Below, piece by piece: positions 1-9,407 of a stretch of 54,065 nucleotides of DNA; the stretch's first letter is position 1; every line of letters begins with the position of its first letter. The notes beneath the pieces were generated by a model that was given only the letters and a program-made list of their open reading frames with translations, had not been told where the DNA came from and ran no database searches. The translations under genes and the position numbers were made by a program. Source of the stretch: Methanobacteriota archaeon. GTDB lineage: Bacteria; Myxococcota; UBA727; JABDBI01. The DNA lies in NCBI GenBank assembly GCA_013288705.1, contig JABDBI010000010.1:1-54065 (forward strand). The letters are read 5' to 3'.

Positions 1-1986
1 CGGACCAATGCCGCAGTGCATCGCGCGCAACATGGAAAAGAAGTGCTGAGCATCGACGCTGCTCTCAATGTTTTGGGCTCCACCGAAGAAAAAGATGCAG
101 CTAGGAAAATGCATGCAGATGTGGAGAATGATCGGCAAGCAATGCTTCTTCATCGAAAGCGATTGGAAAATCCTAGCACACGTGTTGACGCATTTGCTCA
201 ATTCGCCGATGTCGCCCAGTCTTTGTTCTCTGGCGAGAGGAGCTTTGTCGCAAATGCCGCCAGCCACCCAGAACATTTGCGGGAGCTTTTGCGTCTTACA
301 GGCCCTGAGGGGGAACGATATGCAACCACCGAATTGACACGGAAAGCACACAAAACGCTACAGGCATTGGTTGAAAATTTAAGGGAAAATAACTTATTTT
401 ACGACGGGCTTCTATCGGTGCCGCGCATTCCTCCCAGCCTAATAAAGGCACTCGTTGATGCGCGTATCCTACGCGGTTATAAAATGATGTTCATCCCCGC
501 TGAAGAAGGCCTCGATTCCTACAAACTTGCGCTATTTCATGCAGGAGTGGAAGTGCCAGCCCGTACGCGCAACGCTGTACTCGCCGCCGCCTGCCGTGAA
601 GGAGACATTGATGCAGTACGGAGCCTGGTGAAGCAAGGCGCAGATCTTCGTACTGTTTCGAAGATTCATCCCAATACAATCAGTATTGCGGAATATATCA
701 CGAGCCGGGGCATTCCGATTAATTATGCAATTTTTACGAACTTGCTTGAGTATGCTATGCAGCATAATCCATCTAGAATTCCCGAAATCATGCAGCTGAT
801 CCGGGGTCAAAAAATGGCGCAAGAAATCTTAGAGGACTTGTTGTGTTTTGCTGTAACACATACCTCGCCAGACATGTCTCCGGCTGCCAAGATGCCTGCA
901 ATAGAAGCACTGATCGCCGAGGCCATGAAGCATCCTATTGATCGTTCCCATCTGTTCAGAGAAGGAATTAGTAGAGCTCTAGGAGCCCTTGGCCCACAAA
1001 GCCAAAATCGCATTCTCTCGTTTATGCGAAAAAATGGATTTGATTTCAATGCGCTCGATCCATCCTCGCTTTTTAATTTTCATGTTTCTATAGACCCGGC
1101 TCTATTCATCACTTTGGTTCGATTGGGCGCGGACCCAAATAGGCGCGACCGAGAAGGGCGGACCGCTATTGAGCGGATGCGGAGCGAATGGGGCAATAAA
1201 GAGGGTATAGCTGCCCTCGAGAAGGCTCTTAACGAGTACTATGCCAGCGTCATTGACCAAGAGAAGAAAGCCAAAGCAGCAGCAACACCAGCGCCAGAGA
1301 TTCCTTTTGCCGCCGGGCATCCTTCCACCCACCCAAGCCTGATGGATCTGCCCGAATCTACCGCCGCACGAGGTCAACGCCTGCGAGAAGCCAATGGCAC
1401 TCTGCTTATAGCGGTTCAGGACAGACGTCTTCGTGTAGGCGACGCAACATTAGATAACTTTGTTGCACAAACCGGTGCCAACGTCGATCACCGCAATGTA
1501 GCTGGCGATACATTGTTACATATTGCTGTGCTCAACCGAGATCCTGATACCCTACGCGTCCTCTTGGAACTTGGAGCAAATCGAACCTTGCAAAATCGCA
1601 GGGGAAATCTCACGCCCCTTCAACTGGCTCAGCAGATTGTTGAAAAAGATGAGGGAATGAAGGGTTTTCCCTCGCCACAGATGGCAGCCATCATCAACAT
1701 GCTACAACAAAAAGCACCACAGCCAGCATTCAATGTGGCCGCAAAGCAGACGCATGCAGGGGAACCTGTCACAAACGAAGAGCTGCTCAGTGCCCGGGAG
1801 CATGCTAAAGGAATTGCTCACGACATCCAACTTCTCGAAGATGCGTCGTTGCTTGGGCCTGAACAAGCAGCAAAATATGAAGCGCGGCTAAAAGGTCTGC
1901 AACAGGAAAAGAAAGAAGCCGACGACGCTGTGCGGAAAATAGAAACCAGCGTTGCCCGTAAACAAAGACTCGCCAACTTTACATAG
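1..1986 (+). CDS. Ankyrin-repeat protein, copy 1 (5' end outside window)
   Basis: The reading frame is open from base 1, so the gene starts upstream of the window. The first in-frame ATG/GTG codons lie in sequence that aligns with the interior (about residue 120) of the paralogue at 3660-6038. Ankyrin-like units are seen at about in-frame codons 195-220 (GDIDAVRSLVKQGADL), 365-390 (LVRLGADPN..DREGRTAIE) and 480-545 (GANVDHRN, GDTLLHIA, VLLELGAN). A charged, probably helical C-terminal tail follows. No catalytic domain was recognised. Ankyrin repeats mediate protein binding; in bacteria long ankyrin proteins without a signal peptide are often secreted effectors, which is inference here. The stop codon lies 4 bp from the convergent AbiEii stop codon. 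Confidence 0.85.
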   Translation, partial: RTNAAVHRAQHGKEVLSIDAALNVLGSTEEKDAARKMHADVENDRQAMLLHRKRLENPSTRVDAFAQFADVAQSLFSGERSFVANAASHPEHLRELLRLTGPEGERYATTELTRKAHKTLQALVENLRENNLFYDGLLSVPRIPPSLIKALVDARILRGYKMMFIPAEEGLDSYKLALFHAGVEVPARTRNAVLAAACREGDIDAVRSLVKQGADLRTVSKIHPNTISIAEYITSRGIPINYAIFTNLLEYAMQHNPSRIPEIMQLIRGQKMAQEILEDLLCFAVTHTSPDMSPAAKMPAIEALIAEAMKHPIDRSHLFREGISRALGALGPQSQNRILSFMRKNGFDFNALDPSSLFNFHVSIDPALFITLVRLGADPNRRDREGRTAIERMRSEWGNKEGIAALEKALNEYYASVIDQEKKAKAAATPAPEIPFAAGHPSTHPSLMDLPESTAARGQRLREANGTLLIAVQDRRLRVGDATLDNFVAQTGANVDHRNVAGDTLLHIAVLNRDPDTLRVLLELGANRTLQNRRGNLTPLQLAQQIVEKDEGMKGFPSPQMAAIINMLQQKAPQPAFNVAAKQTHAGEPVTNEELLSAREHAKGIAHDIQLLEDASLLGPEQAAKYEARLKGLQQEKKEADDAVRKIETSVARKQRLANFT

Positions 1987-1990
1987 CAAA

Positions 1991-2914
1991 TCAAGATTTC
2001 ACCCAAGAGCCATTTGACGCCTGCCACCGACCTTTCTGTTCGGATTCTCTGATCAGGGCAGACAAGAGCGGTGCAAGAAATGTTCTAACTGACGCCATGA
2101 GTTCGCTGAATTTCTTTGGGGCAGGGTGGAGGAAGCGTTTCTTAATGAAAGAAGCCCACTGTCTTTGTCGGGCGTCATCTTGCGCGAAGACCAAGGTGAA
2201 GGCAGTTATCTTTTCGGACAAGTCTCTTTTTCTGGAAAGAAATGTTTTTTGAATTGCTTTGCTGAGTGAATCTCCATCGAAATCATAATTTTGTGCGAGC
2301 ATCCAAATATCAAAAAAGTCCTTCATCCGCGTGTTCAATTCCCCATGACGAGCGATGGCTTCCAACTTCTCTGCAATGATGCTTTCTTTCGTATAGCCAA
2401 GAACTTTAACCGGTGAAAAACCAAGAGCCGAAGGAATTTCTAGCTGGATTGGTTCTGGATGGATCTCATCATTAAAACTAATATCCACATAAATGAAAAG
2501 ATGTGTCGTCCCGAGTTGTCCTTGACACTCAATTCTTACGCCCTCGATCTCATTTCCTTCCATAATCCGTGTGCCACGCACACTATCAGGATTAAACAAA
2601 ACACCATCATCTTCCACGGGCTGCCCACACACTTCACGGAAAACTAAAACCATCTCATCGATAGATTTTTTGTGCTTTCCAAGCAGGTCTATGTCCATGG
2701 TAGGGCGAGAAATGGGCGCTCGTAACGCCAGCAACATGTATCCACCCTTCAAAACAAATTGGTCTTTGTACAACGATGTCGAAAGGCGATATAAAAAACG
2801 TTCCATGGCAAAGTGTTGTAGAATCTCCATATAAGGTCGTCCGCTCTGCTTCATGGTGTTTCCCAAGCGGTGCTGCACAGATGTGGCCACGTCTTTTATT
2901 GATGACTTTTTCAT
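1991..2914 (-). CDS. AbiEii/AbiGii-type nucleotidyltransferase toxin
   Basis: The 307-residue protein has the family's order of motifs: KGG at residues 56-58, the acidic pair DID at 74-76 in the context RPTMDIDLLGK, AEKLEA at 181-186 and RMKDFFDIW at 196-204. These mark the DUF1814/AbiEii nucleotidyltransferase fold. Known members (AbiEii, MenT) are toxins that transfer nucleotides to RNA and arrest growth or abort phage infection; the substrate here is not known. Its ATG overlaps the stop of the AbiEi gene by 4 bp (ATGA), indicating translational coupling. All expected motifs look intact, so it is probably functional. Confidence 0.9.
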   Translation of the reverse strand: MKKSSIKDVATSVQHRLGNTMKQSGRPYMEILQHFAMERFLYRLSTSLYKDQFVLKGGYMLLALRAPISRPTMDIDLLGKHKKSIDEMVLVFREVCGQPVEDDGVLFNPDSVRGTRIMEGNEIEGVRIECQGQLGTTHLFIYVDISFNDEIHPEPIQLEIPSALGFSPVKVLGYTKESIIAEKLEAIARHGELNTRMKDFFDIWMLAQNYDFDGDSLSKAIQKTFLSRKRDLSEKITAFTLVFAQDDARQRQWASFIKKRFLHPAPKKFSELMASVRTFLAPLLSALIRESEQKGRWQASNGSWVKS

Positions 2915-3519
2915 AAAATCGATTCCAGATACGGACGCATAATCTTATCGACCCGACAAATGCGTGCGAAAAAAAGCAGTTTGTCGGTTTTGACCGTCAT
3001 TTTTTGCCGATAAAGCCTGAGCGCCTCTAATGCGGTGTCGAGCCCAGTCTTGTTTCGAAATTTAAAACAGTCAGCAATAGTTTTTTCTGGGCTGTAAATT
3101 CTAACTTTTACACCGCTGATCTTGTAATTATCAATCCCTTCCAGAAAGCTTGTGCCGGAAAATCGAAATACTTGTAGCTTTGGGAGCCCAATACGTGGTG
3201 TTTCTGCTCCTTTTTCAAGAGCTATGCAGACTGCAGGTGGAATTTCGGTTGTCAGCTCATGAAAGCTAAGGGCCGACAGGAGACAAATAACACCTCGTGG
3301 GACACGTAGCGCCACAGCAGCGAGATCTGGGTTGCTAAGAGCGGGAAGATCCGAAAGGCGGTACCACCCACGTGTAACTTCGGCAATGATACCTGCATCT
3401 CTCATGGCATAGAGGGTTCTTCGCTGGATACCCAGGCGAATTGCCCTGCTACTGCGCAGCAGGCCGCCCTGCGCCTTAAAAATGGCTCGGGCCACCTGAA
3501 TTGCATCGCTCGAAATCAC
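2911..3519 (-). CDS. AbiEi-type antitoxin / winged-helix regulator
   Basis: This is the cognate antitoxin of the downstream AbiEii toxin: an N-terminal winged-helix region (GLLRSSRAI..GIQRRTLYAMRDAG..RGWYRLSD) followed by the C-terminal AbiEi antitoxin domain. AbiEi proteins bind their own promoter and neutralise the toxin (type IV TA). The frame is open back to an ATG at 3558, but that ATG overlaps a candidate -10 element. A GTG at 3519 is preceded by an AGGCGG Shine-Dalgarno and puts the helix start at the family's usual distance from the GG of the first helix-turn-helix. I therefore prefer 3519 (202 residues); 3558 (215 residues) is the alternative. Confidence 0.87.
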   Translation of the reverse strand: MISSDAIQVARAIFKAQGGLLRSSRAIRLGIQRRTLYAMRDAGIIAEVTRGWYRLSDLPALSNPDLAAVALRVPRGVICLLSALSFHELTTEIPPAVCIALEKGAETPRIGLPKLQVFRFSGTSFLEGIDNYKISGVKVRIYSPEKTIADCFKFRNKTGLDTALEALRLYRQKMTVKTDKLLFFARICRVDKIMRPYLESIL

Positions 3520-3540
3520 GAAAACCGCCTGTTCTAAATT

Positions 3541-3566
3541 ACCTATACATTTGTACATCTATTGGT
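3541..3566. promoter_or_regulatory. Candidate AbiEi operator overlapping the abiE promoter
   Basis: A 26-bp imperfect inverted repeat has 9 of 13 positions symmetric (half-site ACC-N-ATA-N-AT). On the minus strand it overlaps a TTGAAC box, a 17-nt spacer and TACAAA, and it lies just upstream of the preferred GTG start. AbiEi proteins autorepress through inverted repeats, so this is a plausible operator; binding is inferred. Confidence 0.45.
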
Positions 3567-3659
3567 GTTTTGGTTCAAGTCTAGTCTCCATCTTTTTTTT
3601 TCAAACTCTGGCATTGCGCAACAGTTTCTTGTTACAATAGCGCCATCGGGGGAAAAGCC

Positions 3660-6038
3660 ATGCATCCGAAGATCGACAAAGCCGCCGCTAGCACGCATAG
3701 CGAAAATGCGGAGGCAGCCCACGCACCAGCACGGGCTCCAAAATCAGCCGAAGTTCCCCACGATAGCTTTGTAACCAAGAAGACTGAAGCGGCTGCACAA
3801 CATGCACGGCCGCCAAGTTTACTCGGGCGTGTGTGGGGCGCTGTCTCATCCGTAGCGTCTGCAGCCTATTCTATGGTGAGGCGTTCTGATGCCGCTGCAT
3901 CCAAGGGCGCAAAAGAAAGGGAAGTGAAAAACAAAGAAGCAGCTGCACACAAAGGAGATGTGCTTGTCGATACACCCGACGATGTGCTGAAACTCATGTT
4001 GGACTATGGGGATCCAGATACGCGGACCAAAGCCGCAGTGTATCGCGCGCAACATGGAAAAGAAGTGCTGAGCATCGACGCTGCTCTCGATGTCTTGGGC
4101 TCCACCAAAGAAAAAGATGCAGCTAGGAAAATGCATGCAGATGTGGAGAATGATCGGCAAGCAATGCTTCTTCATCGAAAGCGATTGGAAAATCCAAGCA
4201 CGCGTGTTGAGGCATTTGCTCAATTCGCTGATGTCGCCCAGTCTTTGTTCTTTCCTAATTACGGCGGATCTTTCTCCAATGTTTTTGACGAAATGGGGTT
4301 TATCAAAAATGCCGCAAATCACCCAGAACATTTGCGGGAGCTTTTGCGTCTTACAGGCCCTGAGGGGGAACGATATGCAACCACCGAATTGACACGGAAA
4401 GCACACAAAACACTACAGGCATTGGTTGAAAATTTAAGGAAAACTACCTTGTCTGACCAAGGGCTTCTATCGGTGGCGCGCATTTCTCCCAGCCTAATAA
4501 AGGCACTCGTTGATGCGCGTATCCTAGGCGGTTATATGCTCATGCGCTACAATTCAGGAGAAATTGTCTACAATCTAGCGCTATTCCATGCAGGGGTGGA
4601 AGTGCCAGCTGATAGGCGCAACGATGTTCTCCAATCCGCCTGCCATGAAGGAGACATTGATGCAGTACGGAGCTTGGTGAAACAAGGCGCAGATCTTGGT
4701 ACAATTTCACGAATCCATGGCAATGCAATCAGCATCGTGGAATATATGATGAGCCGGGGTATTCCGATTCCTACTAAAATTTTTACGCAATTGTCAACCT
4801 ATGCGATGCGACTTAATCCATCTAGAATTCCCGAAATCATGCAGCTTATCTGGAATCAAGGTGAGCGACAGCAATCGATCTTAGAGCACGTGTTGTTTTC
4901 TTGTGCAACAGCCAAACCGGACGGAATGTATCCGGATGCCAAGGTGTCTGCAATAGAAGCATTGATCGCCGAGGCCATGAAGCATCCTATTGATCGTTCC
5001 CATTTGTTCCAAGGAATCAGTAGAGCTCTACTAGTCCTTCGCCAAGAAAGCCAAGATCGCATTCTCTCGTTTATGCGAAAAAATGGATTTGATTTCAATG
5101 CGCTCGATCTATCCTCGATTTTCACTTTTCATAATGCGCTCGATCCATCCTCGATATACAATCTTTATATTGGTGGAGCCCCGGCTCTATTCATCACTTT
5201 GGTTCGATTGGGTGCAGACCCAAATATGCGCGACCAAGAAGGGCGCACCGCTATTGAGCGGATACGGAGCGAATGGGACGATAAAAAGGGTATGGCTGCT
5301 CTCGAGAAAGCTCTTGACGAGTACTATGCCGGCGTCATTGACAAAGAGAATAAAGCCAAAGCAGCAGCAACACCAGCGCCAGAGATTCCTTTTGCCGCCG
5401 GGCATCCTCTCACCCACCCAAGCCTGATGGATCTGCCCGAATCTGCCGCTGCACGAGGTCAACGCCTGCGAGAAGCCAATGGCAATCTGCTTATAGCGGT
5501 TCAAAGCAGGCTTCTTCGCGTAGGCGATGCAACTTTACATAACTTTGTTGAACAAACCGGCGCCAACGTCGATCACCGCAACGCAAATGGCGATACATTG
5601 GCACATATTGCTGTGCTCAACCGCGATCCTGATACCCTTCGTGTTCTCTTAGAACTTGGAGCAAATCGAACCCTGCAAAATCGCAGGGGAAATCTCACGC
5701 CTCTTGAATTAGCTCAGCAGATTGTTGAAAAAGATGAAGGAATGAAGGGTTTTCCCTCGCTAGAGATGGCCGCCATCATCCGCATGCTACAACAAAAAGC
5801 ACCAGTTGCGTCGTTTGCACACAAAGCAATGGACACAAACGAAGAGCTGCTCAGTGCCCGGGAGCATGCTAAAGGAATTGCTCACGACATCCAACTTCTC
5901 GAAGATGCGTCGCTGCTTGGGCCTGAACAAGCAGCAAAATATGCAGCGCAGCTAAAAGGTCTGCAACAGGAAAAGAAAGAAGCCGACGACGCTGTGCGGA
6001 AAATAGAAGCCAGCGTTGCCCGCAAAATCAATCGGTAA
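3660..6038 (+). CDS. Ankyrin-repeat protein, copy 2
   Basis: This 792-residue protein is a close paralogue of the gene at 1-1986; long stretches are identical in DNA. The N-terminal 60 residues are rich in Ala, His, Pro and Lys, followed by a short amphipathic stretch (LLGRVWGAVSSVASAAY, about residues 57-73); there is no signal peptide. Ankyrin-like units lie near residues 320-350, 505-540 and 620-690, with a charged helical tail at 715-790. The start is an ATG preceded by GGGGGAAAAG. Copy 2 differs from copy 1 by small in-frame insertions, including a 36-bp tandem repeat near 5097-5155. The function is unknown; a protein-interaction or effector role is inferred only from the repeats. Confidence 0.88.
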   Translation: MHPKIDKAAASTHSENAEAAHAPARAPKSAEVPHDSFVTKKTEAAAQHARPPSLLGRVWGAVSSVASAAYSMVRRSDAAASKGAKEREVKNKEAAAHKGDVLVDTPDDVLKLMLDYGDPDTRTKAAVYRAQHGKEVLSIDAALDVLGSTKEKDAARKMHADVENDRQAMLLHRKRLENPSTRVEAFAQFADVAQSLFFPNYGGSFSNVFDEMGFIKNAANHPEHLRELLRLTGPEGERYATTELTRKAHKTLQALVENLRKTTLSDQGLLSVARISPSLIKALVDARILGGYMLMRYNSGEIVYNLALFHAGVEVPADRRNDVLQSACHEGDIDAVRSLVKQGADLGTISRIHGNAISIVEYMMSRGIPIPTKIFTQLSTYAMRLNPSRIPEIMQLIWNQGERQQSILEHVLFSCATAKPDGMYPDAKVSAIEALIAEAMKHPIDRSHLFQGISRALLVLRQESQDRILSFMRKNGFDFNALDLSSIFTFHNALDPSSIYNLYIGGAPALFITLVRLGADPNMRDQEGRTAIERIRSEWDDKKGMAALEKALDEYYAGVIDKENKAKAAATPAPEIPFAAGHPLTHPSLMDLPESAAARGQRLREANGNLLIAVQSRLLRVGDATLHNFVEQTGANVDHRNANGDTLAHIAVLNRDPDTLRVLLELGANRTLQNRRGNLTPLELAQQIVEKDEGMKGFPSLEMAAIIRMLQQKAPVASFAHKAMDTNEELLSAREHAKGIAHDIQLLEDASLLGPEQAAKYAAQLKGLQQEKKEADDAVRKIEASVARKINR

Positions 6039-6297
6039 TGCTTGTAAATGCATCGCGGCCCGGCCTGGGGGTGATCCACCATTGAAGCAGCGCGATGGCA
6101 CCATTTTGGCAAACGCTTGCAGTGGCGCTCAATACAGTATCAAGGGTATTAGCAATCGCGCTGGAAAGAGGATCCTCACCGGTTGGTGAAAGCAGGGTTA
6201 AAAAATGTACCTCAGGAGCTCCTACAATCTCGAGGTTATCATCAGCCATGGCGAAAGAAGAAAAACAGAATACAACAGCAAGTAATAGACGATTCAT
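6028..6297 (-). CDS. Small secreted protein, unknown family
   Basis: This 89-residue protein has a clear Sec signal peptide (MNRLLLAVVFCFSSFAMA, predicted cleavage before DDN). A GGAG Shine-Dalgarno sits 5 nt before the ATG. The mature part is about 70 residues with one Cys and no recognised domain. Its 3' end overlaps the convergent ankyrin gene by 11 bp. The signal peptide and ribosome site are the main reasons to regard it as real. Confidence 0.6.
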   Translation of the reverse strand: MNRLLLAVVFCFSSFAMADDNLEIVGAPEVHFLTLLSPTGEDPLSSAIANTLDTVLSATASVCQNGAIALLQWWITPRPGRDAFTSITD

Positions 6298-6503
6298 ATT
6301 TACTCCAATATGTCATTAGAAATAACAGCAATGCTCTACCACGTATATACTGCAAATCAACAGAAAAGTGGCGGCAACCATCGTTCGCTTGTTTACATAA
6401 TATATATTATCGGTCACACATATTTCTGTCGGCTGCTTGTAAACCGCTCCATTCTTATGCGAGAATCTACACAAGTTACTTCCAGCTTAAACGGAGAATT
6501 TGT

Positions 6504-7325
6504 ATGGCGAGACGTGTGCTTCTAGGTTTTTTTCTTGGCGCTTTGATTCTTGCGGGCGGCTGCCCGGGAAATAACAACAACAGTAGTACAAGCACGACAC
6601 CGGGAGGCGCAGCAGTTAATACGAGCAATCTCGCCAACAGTAGCATGCGTGTTTATTTGACCGATACCCCCATGACGATTGATGGCCAGAGCGTCGATAA
6701 GGTTCTGGTCACATTTTCGGACCTGAGCGCCCATACCTCAGCGACAGCTGGCGATACAGATGCTGGCTGGCAGTCTTTCACGCTGAAGGCCACAACTGTT
6801 GACCTTCTTACTCTGCAAAACAATATCAATACGATTCTGGCAGACCAAACATTTCCCGCCGGGCGGTATCAGCAGCTGAGAGCCACCGTGAGCTCTGCCC
6901 AATTGTACCTCACAGCAAGCCCGACAACGCCAGTCAACGTGACCATTCCAAGTGGGGTACTCCGGATCAACATCGACGTCACAATCGCTGCAAATACAAA
7001 ATATGGCGTGCTGCTAGACTTTGTCGCAAGCGACAGCCTCAAGCAAGCTGGTGGCACTTGGAGAATGGCTCCGCCCGTCATCAAGGTGAAGGAAATATTC
7101 ATCATTAATGCCGACGGTACAACAACAGCGGTTGGCAATGGTGGCGGTGCACAGGCTCAAGCATGTACTGCGGACACAGGCTGCACCGCAGTGGTCCAGA
7201 AGTGCTGTCCAGCCACGGGTGCTAATAGGACGTGTGCAAATATTACGACAGATAATAACAATTGCGGTGCTTGCGGCACAGTGTGCACATTGCCTCAGAC
7301 TTGCAAAAATGGCGCATGTGCTTAA
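6504..7325 (+). CDS. DUF4382 lipoprotein with Cys-rich tail
   Basis: This is a 273-residue predicted lipoprotein. The N-terminus MARR is followed by a hydrophobic core ending LILAGGC, a slightly atypical lipobox. Residues about 45-195 match the DUF4382 pattern (VYLTDTPM, VLVTFSDLSAH, TTVDLLTL, PAGRYQQLRATV), a beta-sandwich domain of unknown function. A linker leads to a C-terminal Cys-rich stretch ending NNCGACGTVC..CKNGACA, a repeat type common in myxobacterial surface proteins. The frame stays open upstream to 6183, but the ATG at 6504 has GGAG 7 nt before it and gives the signal peptide. The stop is 3 bp from the next convergent stop. Confidence 0.8.
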   Translation: MARRVLLGFFLGALILAGGCPGNNNNSSTSTTPGGAAVNTSNLANSSMRVYLTDTPMTIDGQSVDKVLVTFSDLSAHTSATAGDTDAGWQSFTLKATTVDLLTLQNNINTILADQTFPAGRYQQLRATVSSAQLYLTASPTTPVNVTIPSGVLRINIDVTIAANTKYGVLLDFVASDSLKQAGGTWRMAPPVIKVKEIFIINADGTTTAVGNGGGAQAQACTADTGCTAVVQKCCPATGANRTCANITTDNNNCGACGTVCTLPQTCKNGACA

Positions 7326-7328
7326 CGC

Positions 7329-9395
7329 TTAAATTGCCAGCGTTGGTGCGTTGCGCAAACGCACCATGCGCTCGGCTGGCATCATCAGATGCCCTTCATC
7401 TCTACAGACAATAGAAACACCGCCGCCACTCATGGACATCACATGGATGAGTTTCTCAGCAGGTGTAGCGATTTTTGTTAGTGCTAAGATAGCCGGCATA
7501 TATTTGAAGCCAGTTAGACTACCAATGTGTTTGAGAAACTTCGATAGCTGATGCGTACTCGTGGTATCAGTAAGCTCTTTGATTTTCTTCGCAAATTCCT
7601 TCGCCTGTTGCAGTACTTTGGCATCTTTTTTGAGAGAGCGCCTTGTCCTCTCCCAGTATTCTCGCTCGAGGCCACTAAGTTCAGAACTGCCACAAATGCT
7701 CAAGAAAGACATGTTAGATTTCATTGTTAGATAGTTATCTAGAATTTCACGACCGGTTGTTATAGGCATTTCGGCCAGCGACGGATCAATCTCTACTGCT
7801 GAACGCAGATAAGCCTGAACAGCTGCCTCTTCTGTGACACCGACGATGTTTTGCATGCCAGCTTCGGTAAAGTAGACGTCGATATTAGTCATGACTGCAC
7901 TCACATTGGAAAAAACTTTTTCGAGCGTGGGTACGTCAATTAAATGCGTTTGCGGAGTTCCCTCAGTCTGTGCACCCATTGCCTTCACAAACGCTAAAAA
8001 TTGGGCGACGTCACTGTCTACCGTGAACTTGTTCTTTTTCTTGTAGGTAAAATGGCAAAATGGTGTGGATGGGCCTTCTTCTGAGAGTCTCATGGAAACC
8101 ATTTCCCAAGAAATGTCTCGAGAGCCTTTAAACACATTGGAAAAGTGTTTGCTGTAAACAGATTGCCGAGTGATAAGTTGATGACCTACCGGATCGGTAA
8201 ATCGGCTTTGCGTCTCTTGTGACGCTGCCGATAAAACAAGCAAAGTTTGGCCAAGGACTTGCAAGCCAGCGTCCGCATTATAGCTACTGTCGCGTTCCTC
8301 CAAGGTCCCAGCTTCTACGCCGCTGCCTGGCGTTGTGGCAAGCCGCTGTGCGGGCCCTGCAGAAAGACGCACAAGTTGCTCATAGGCACGTGCTGCGCTC
8401 GACTTCGATAGGTCGAAGTCATAAACCATCGTGTCGGTGCGATTGTTGCTAGTGTTTGCGCTGGCATAAAGTTGCAGTGAGGTAAAACTCGAGACCATTT
8501 GCTCGAAAAATTGATACCCATTCTGGTTGACATAATACTGGAGTTGGCCCGCACCAATGTTTGGAGGCGCGAGCGTGCCTGCGCCAAAGTTGATTCCAGC
8601 TAGGATCCGCGCTGTTGCCCCACCTGATGCTTTGTTGATGTTTTGCACAATGACACGCACTTTACTGCCGTCACCAAGCGCGCTGACTGTGACGCTGTAT
8701 TCTTGCAACAATCCACCGGTATGCGTTGTTGCGATTCCTGCCCCAAGTATTGCTGGGCCAAGGACTTGGCCGGCAAACGTCGTGGTATTCACCCACCCAC
8801 TCAGCACACCCTGCCCTGCAACCTCGATCTCGACGCCGGCAGGCAAGCTTTGCGCGGCTTGCGCCGTGAAAGGAAGATTCAAAACCTTGGAGGATGCCTG
8901 AGCAAATGGTAACACGGTGCGATAACGCAAAAGGCCCGACGTAGTAAAGCCAGTGCTGACTTGAAACACCGGGGGCATGGGGTATGTCGCCATCATGCCA
9001 GTCCCAAGCTCCACGACGCCGCTGATTTCCGTCCATGCAGCGCTGGCCTGCGCGCGACGCGCAGCGGAGTGTACGATGCGGGGATCCGTGGGTGCTAGAG
9101 TGCGCTCCGTGATGCGAAGCCCCATAGGGATGTTATCCGGAATAGTCTGCGATATTGCCTCCGGGGAAGACCGAGCTTGGTTGTTAAAGGAAACCTCTTT
9201 GACGATCGTCGAGACTATCCAATTCGATACCCTACCTGTCCCGCTTTCTGGCGGCCGCGGTGTTACCAACGATCGCAAAGGTGCGGGTGTAGGCGGTGGT
9301 GGCAGCGCGCGAAGCGGACGCACCATCGATGGCAGAAGCGGTGCCGAGTTCACCCGACGCAGGGATGGCCTCGAAGGAGCAGCGAAGGTCACCAT
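7329..9395 (-). CDS. Large protein of unknown family (paralogue A)
   Basis: This 688-residue protein is paralogous along its whole length to the next gene upstream (9408-11558). There is no signal peptide. The N-terminal 60 residues are Pro/Arg/Ser-rich and hold RVNSAPLLP, shared with the paralogue as RMNSAPLLS. The middle part is rich in short beta-like segments (EIEVAGQGVLSGWV, EYSVTVSALGDGSKVRV, GQLQYYVNQNGYQFFEQMV). The C-terminal third is more helical and ends in MSGGGVSIVCRDEG, a segment conserved in the paralogue. ATGGTGACC is preceded by AAGGA. I recognise no known family. A beta-rich module with a helical tail is compatible with a toxin or effector, but that is speculation. Confidence 0.75.
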   Translation of the reverse strand: MVTFAAPSRPSLRRVNSAPLLPSMVRPLRALPPPPTPAPLRSLVTPRPPESGTGRVSNWIVSTIVKEVSFNNQARSSPEAISQTIPDNIPMGLRITERTLAPTDPRIVHSAARRAQASAAWTEISGVVELGTGMMATYPMPPVFQVSTGFTTSGLLRYRTVLPFAQASSKVLNLPFTAQAAQSLPAGVEIEVAGQGVLSGWVNTTTFAGQVLGPAILGAGIATTHTGGLLQEYSVTVSALGDGSKVRVIVQNINKASGGATARILAGINFGAGTLAPPNIGAGQLQYYVNQNGYQFFEQMVSSFTSLQLYASANTSNNRTDTMVYDFDLSKSSAARAYEQLVRLSAGPAQRLATTPGSGVEAGTLEERDSSYNADAGLQVLGQTLLVLSAASQETQSRFTDPVGHQLITRQSVYSKHFSNVFKGSRDISWEMVSMRLSEEGPSTPFCHFTYKKKNKFTVDSDVAQFLAFVKAMGAQTEGTPQTHLIDVPTLEKVFSNVSAVMTNIDVYFTEAGMQNIVGVTEEAAVQAYLRSAVEIDPSLAEMPITTGREILDNYLTMKSNMSFLSICGSSELSGLEREYWERTRRSLKKDAKVLQQAKEFAKKIKELTDTTSTHQLSKFLKHIGSLTGFKYMPAILALTKIATPAEKLIHVMSMSGGGVSIVCRDEGHLMMPAERMVRLRNAPTLAI

Positions 9396-9407
9396 GGTTT
9401 GATATCC

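Noticed and set aside
3846..4406. Minus-strand ORF of 186 codons
   Set aside because: It is antisense to ankyrin copy 2, has no ribosome site or recognisable protein features, and a similar shadow arises from codon composition.
6183..6503. 5' extension of the DUF4382 frame
   Set aside because: The extension carries no signal peptide; the ATG at 6504 has GGAG and gives the lipoprotein N-terminus.
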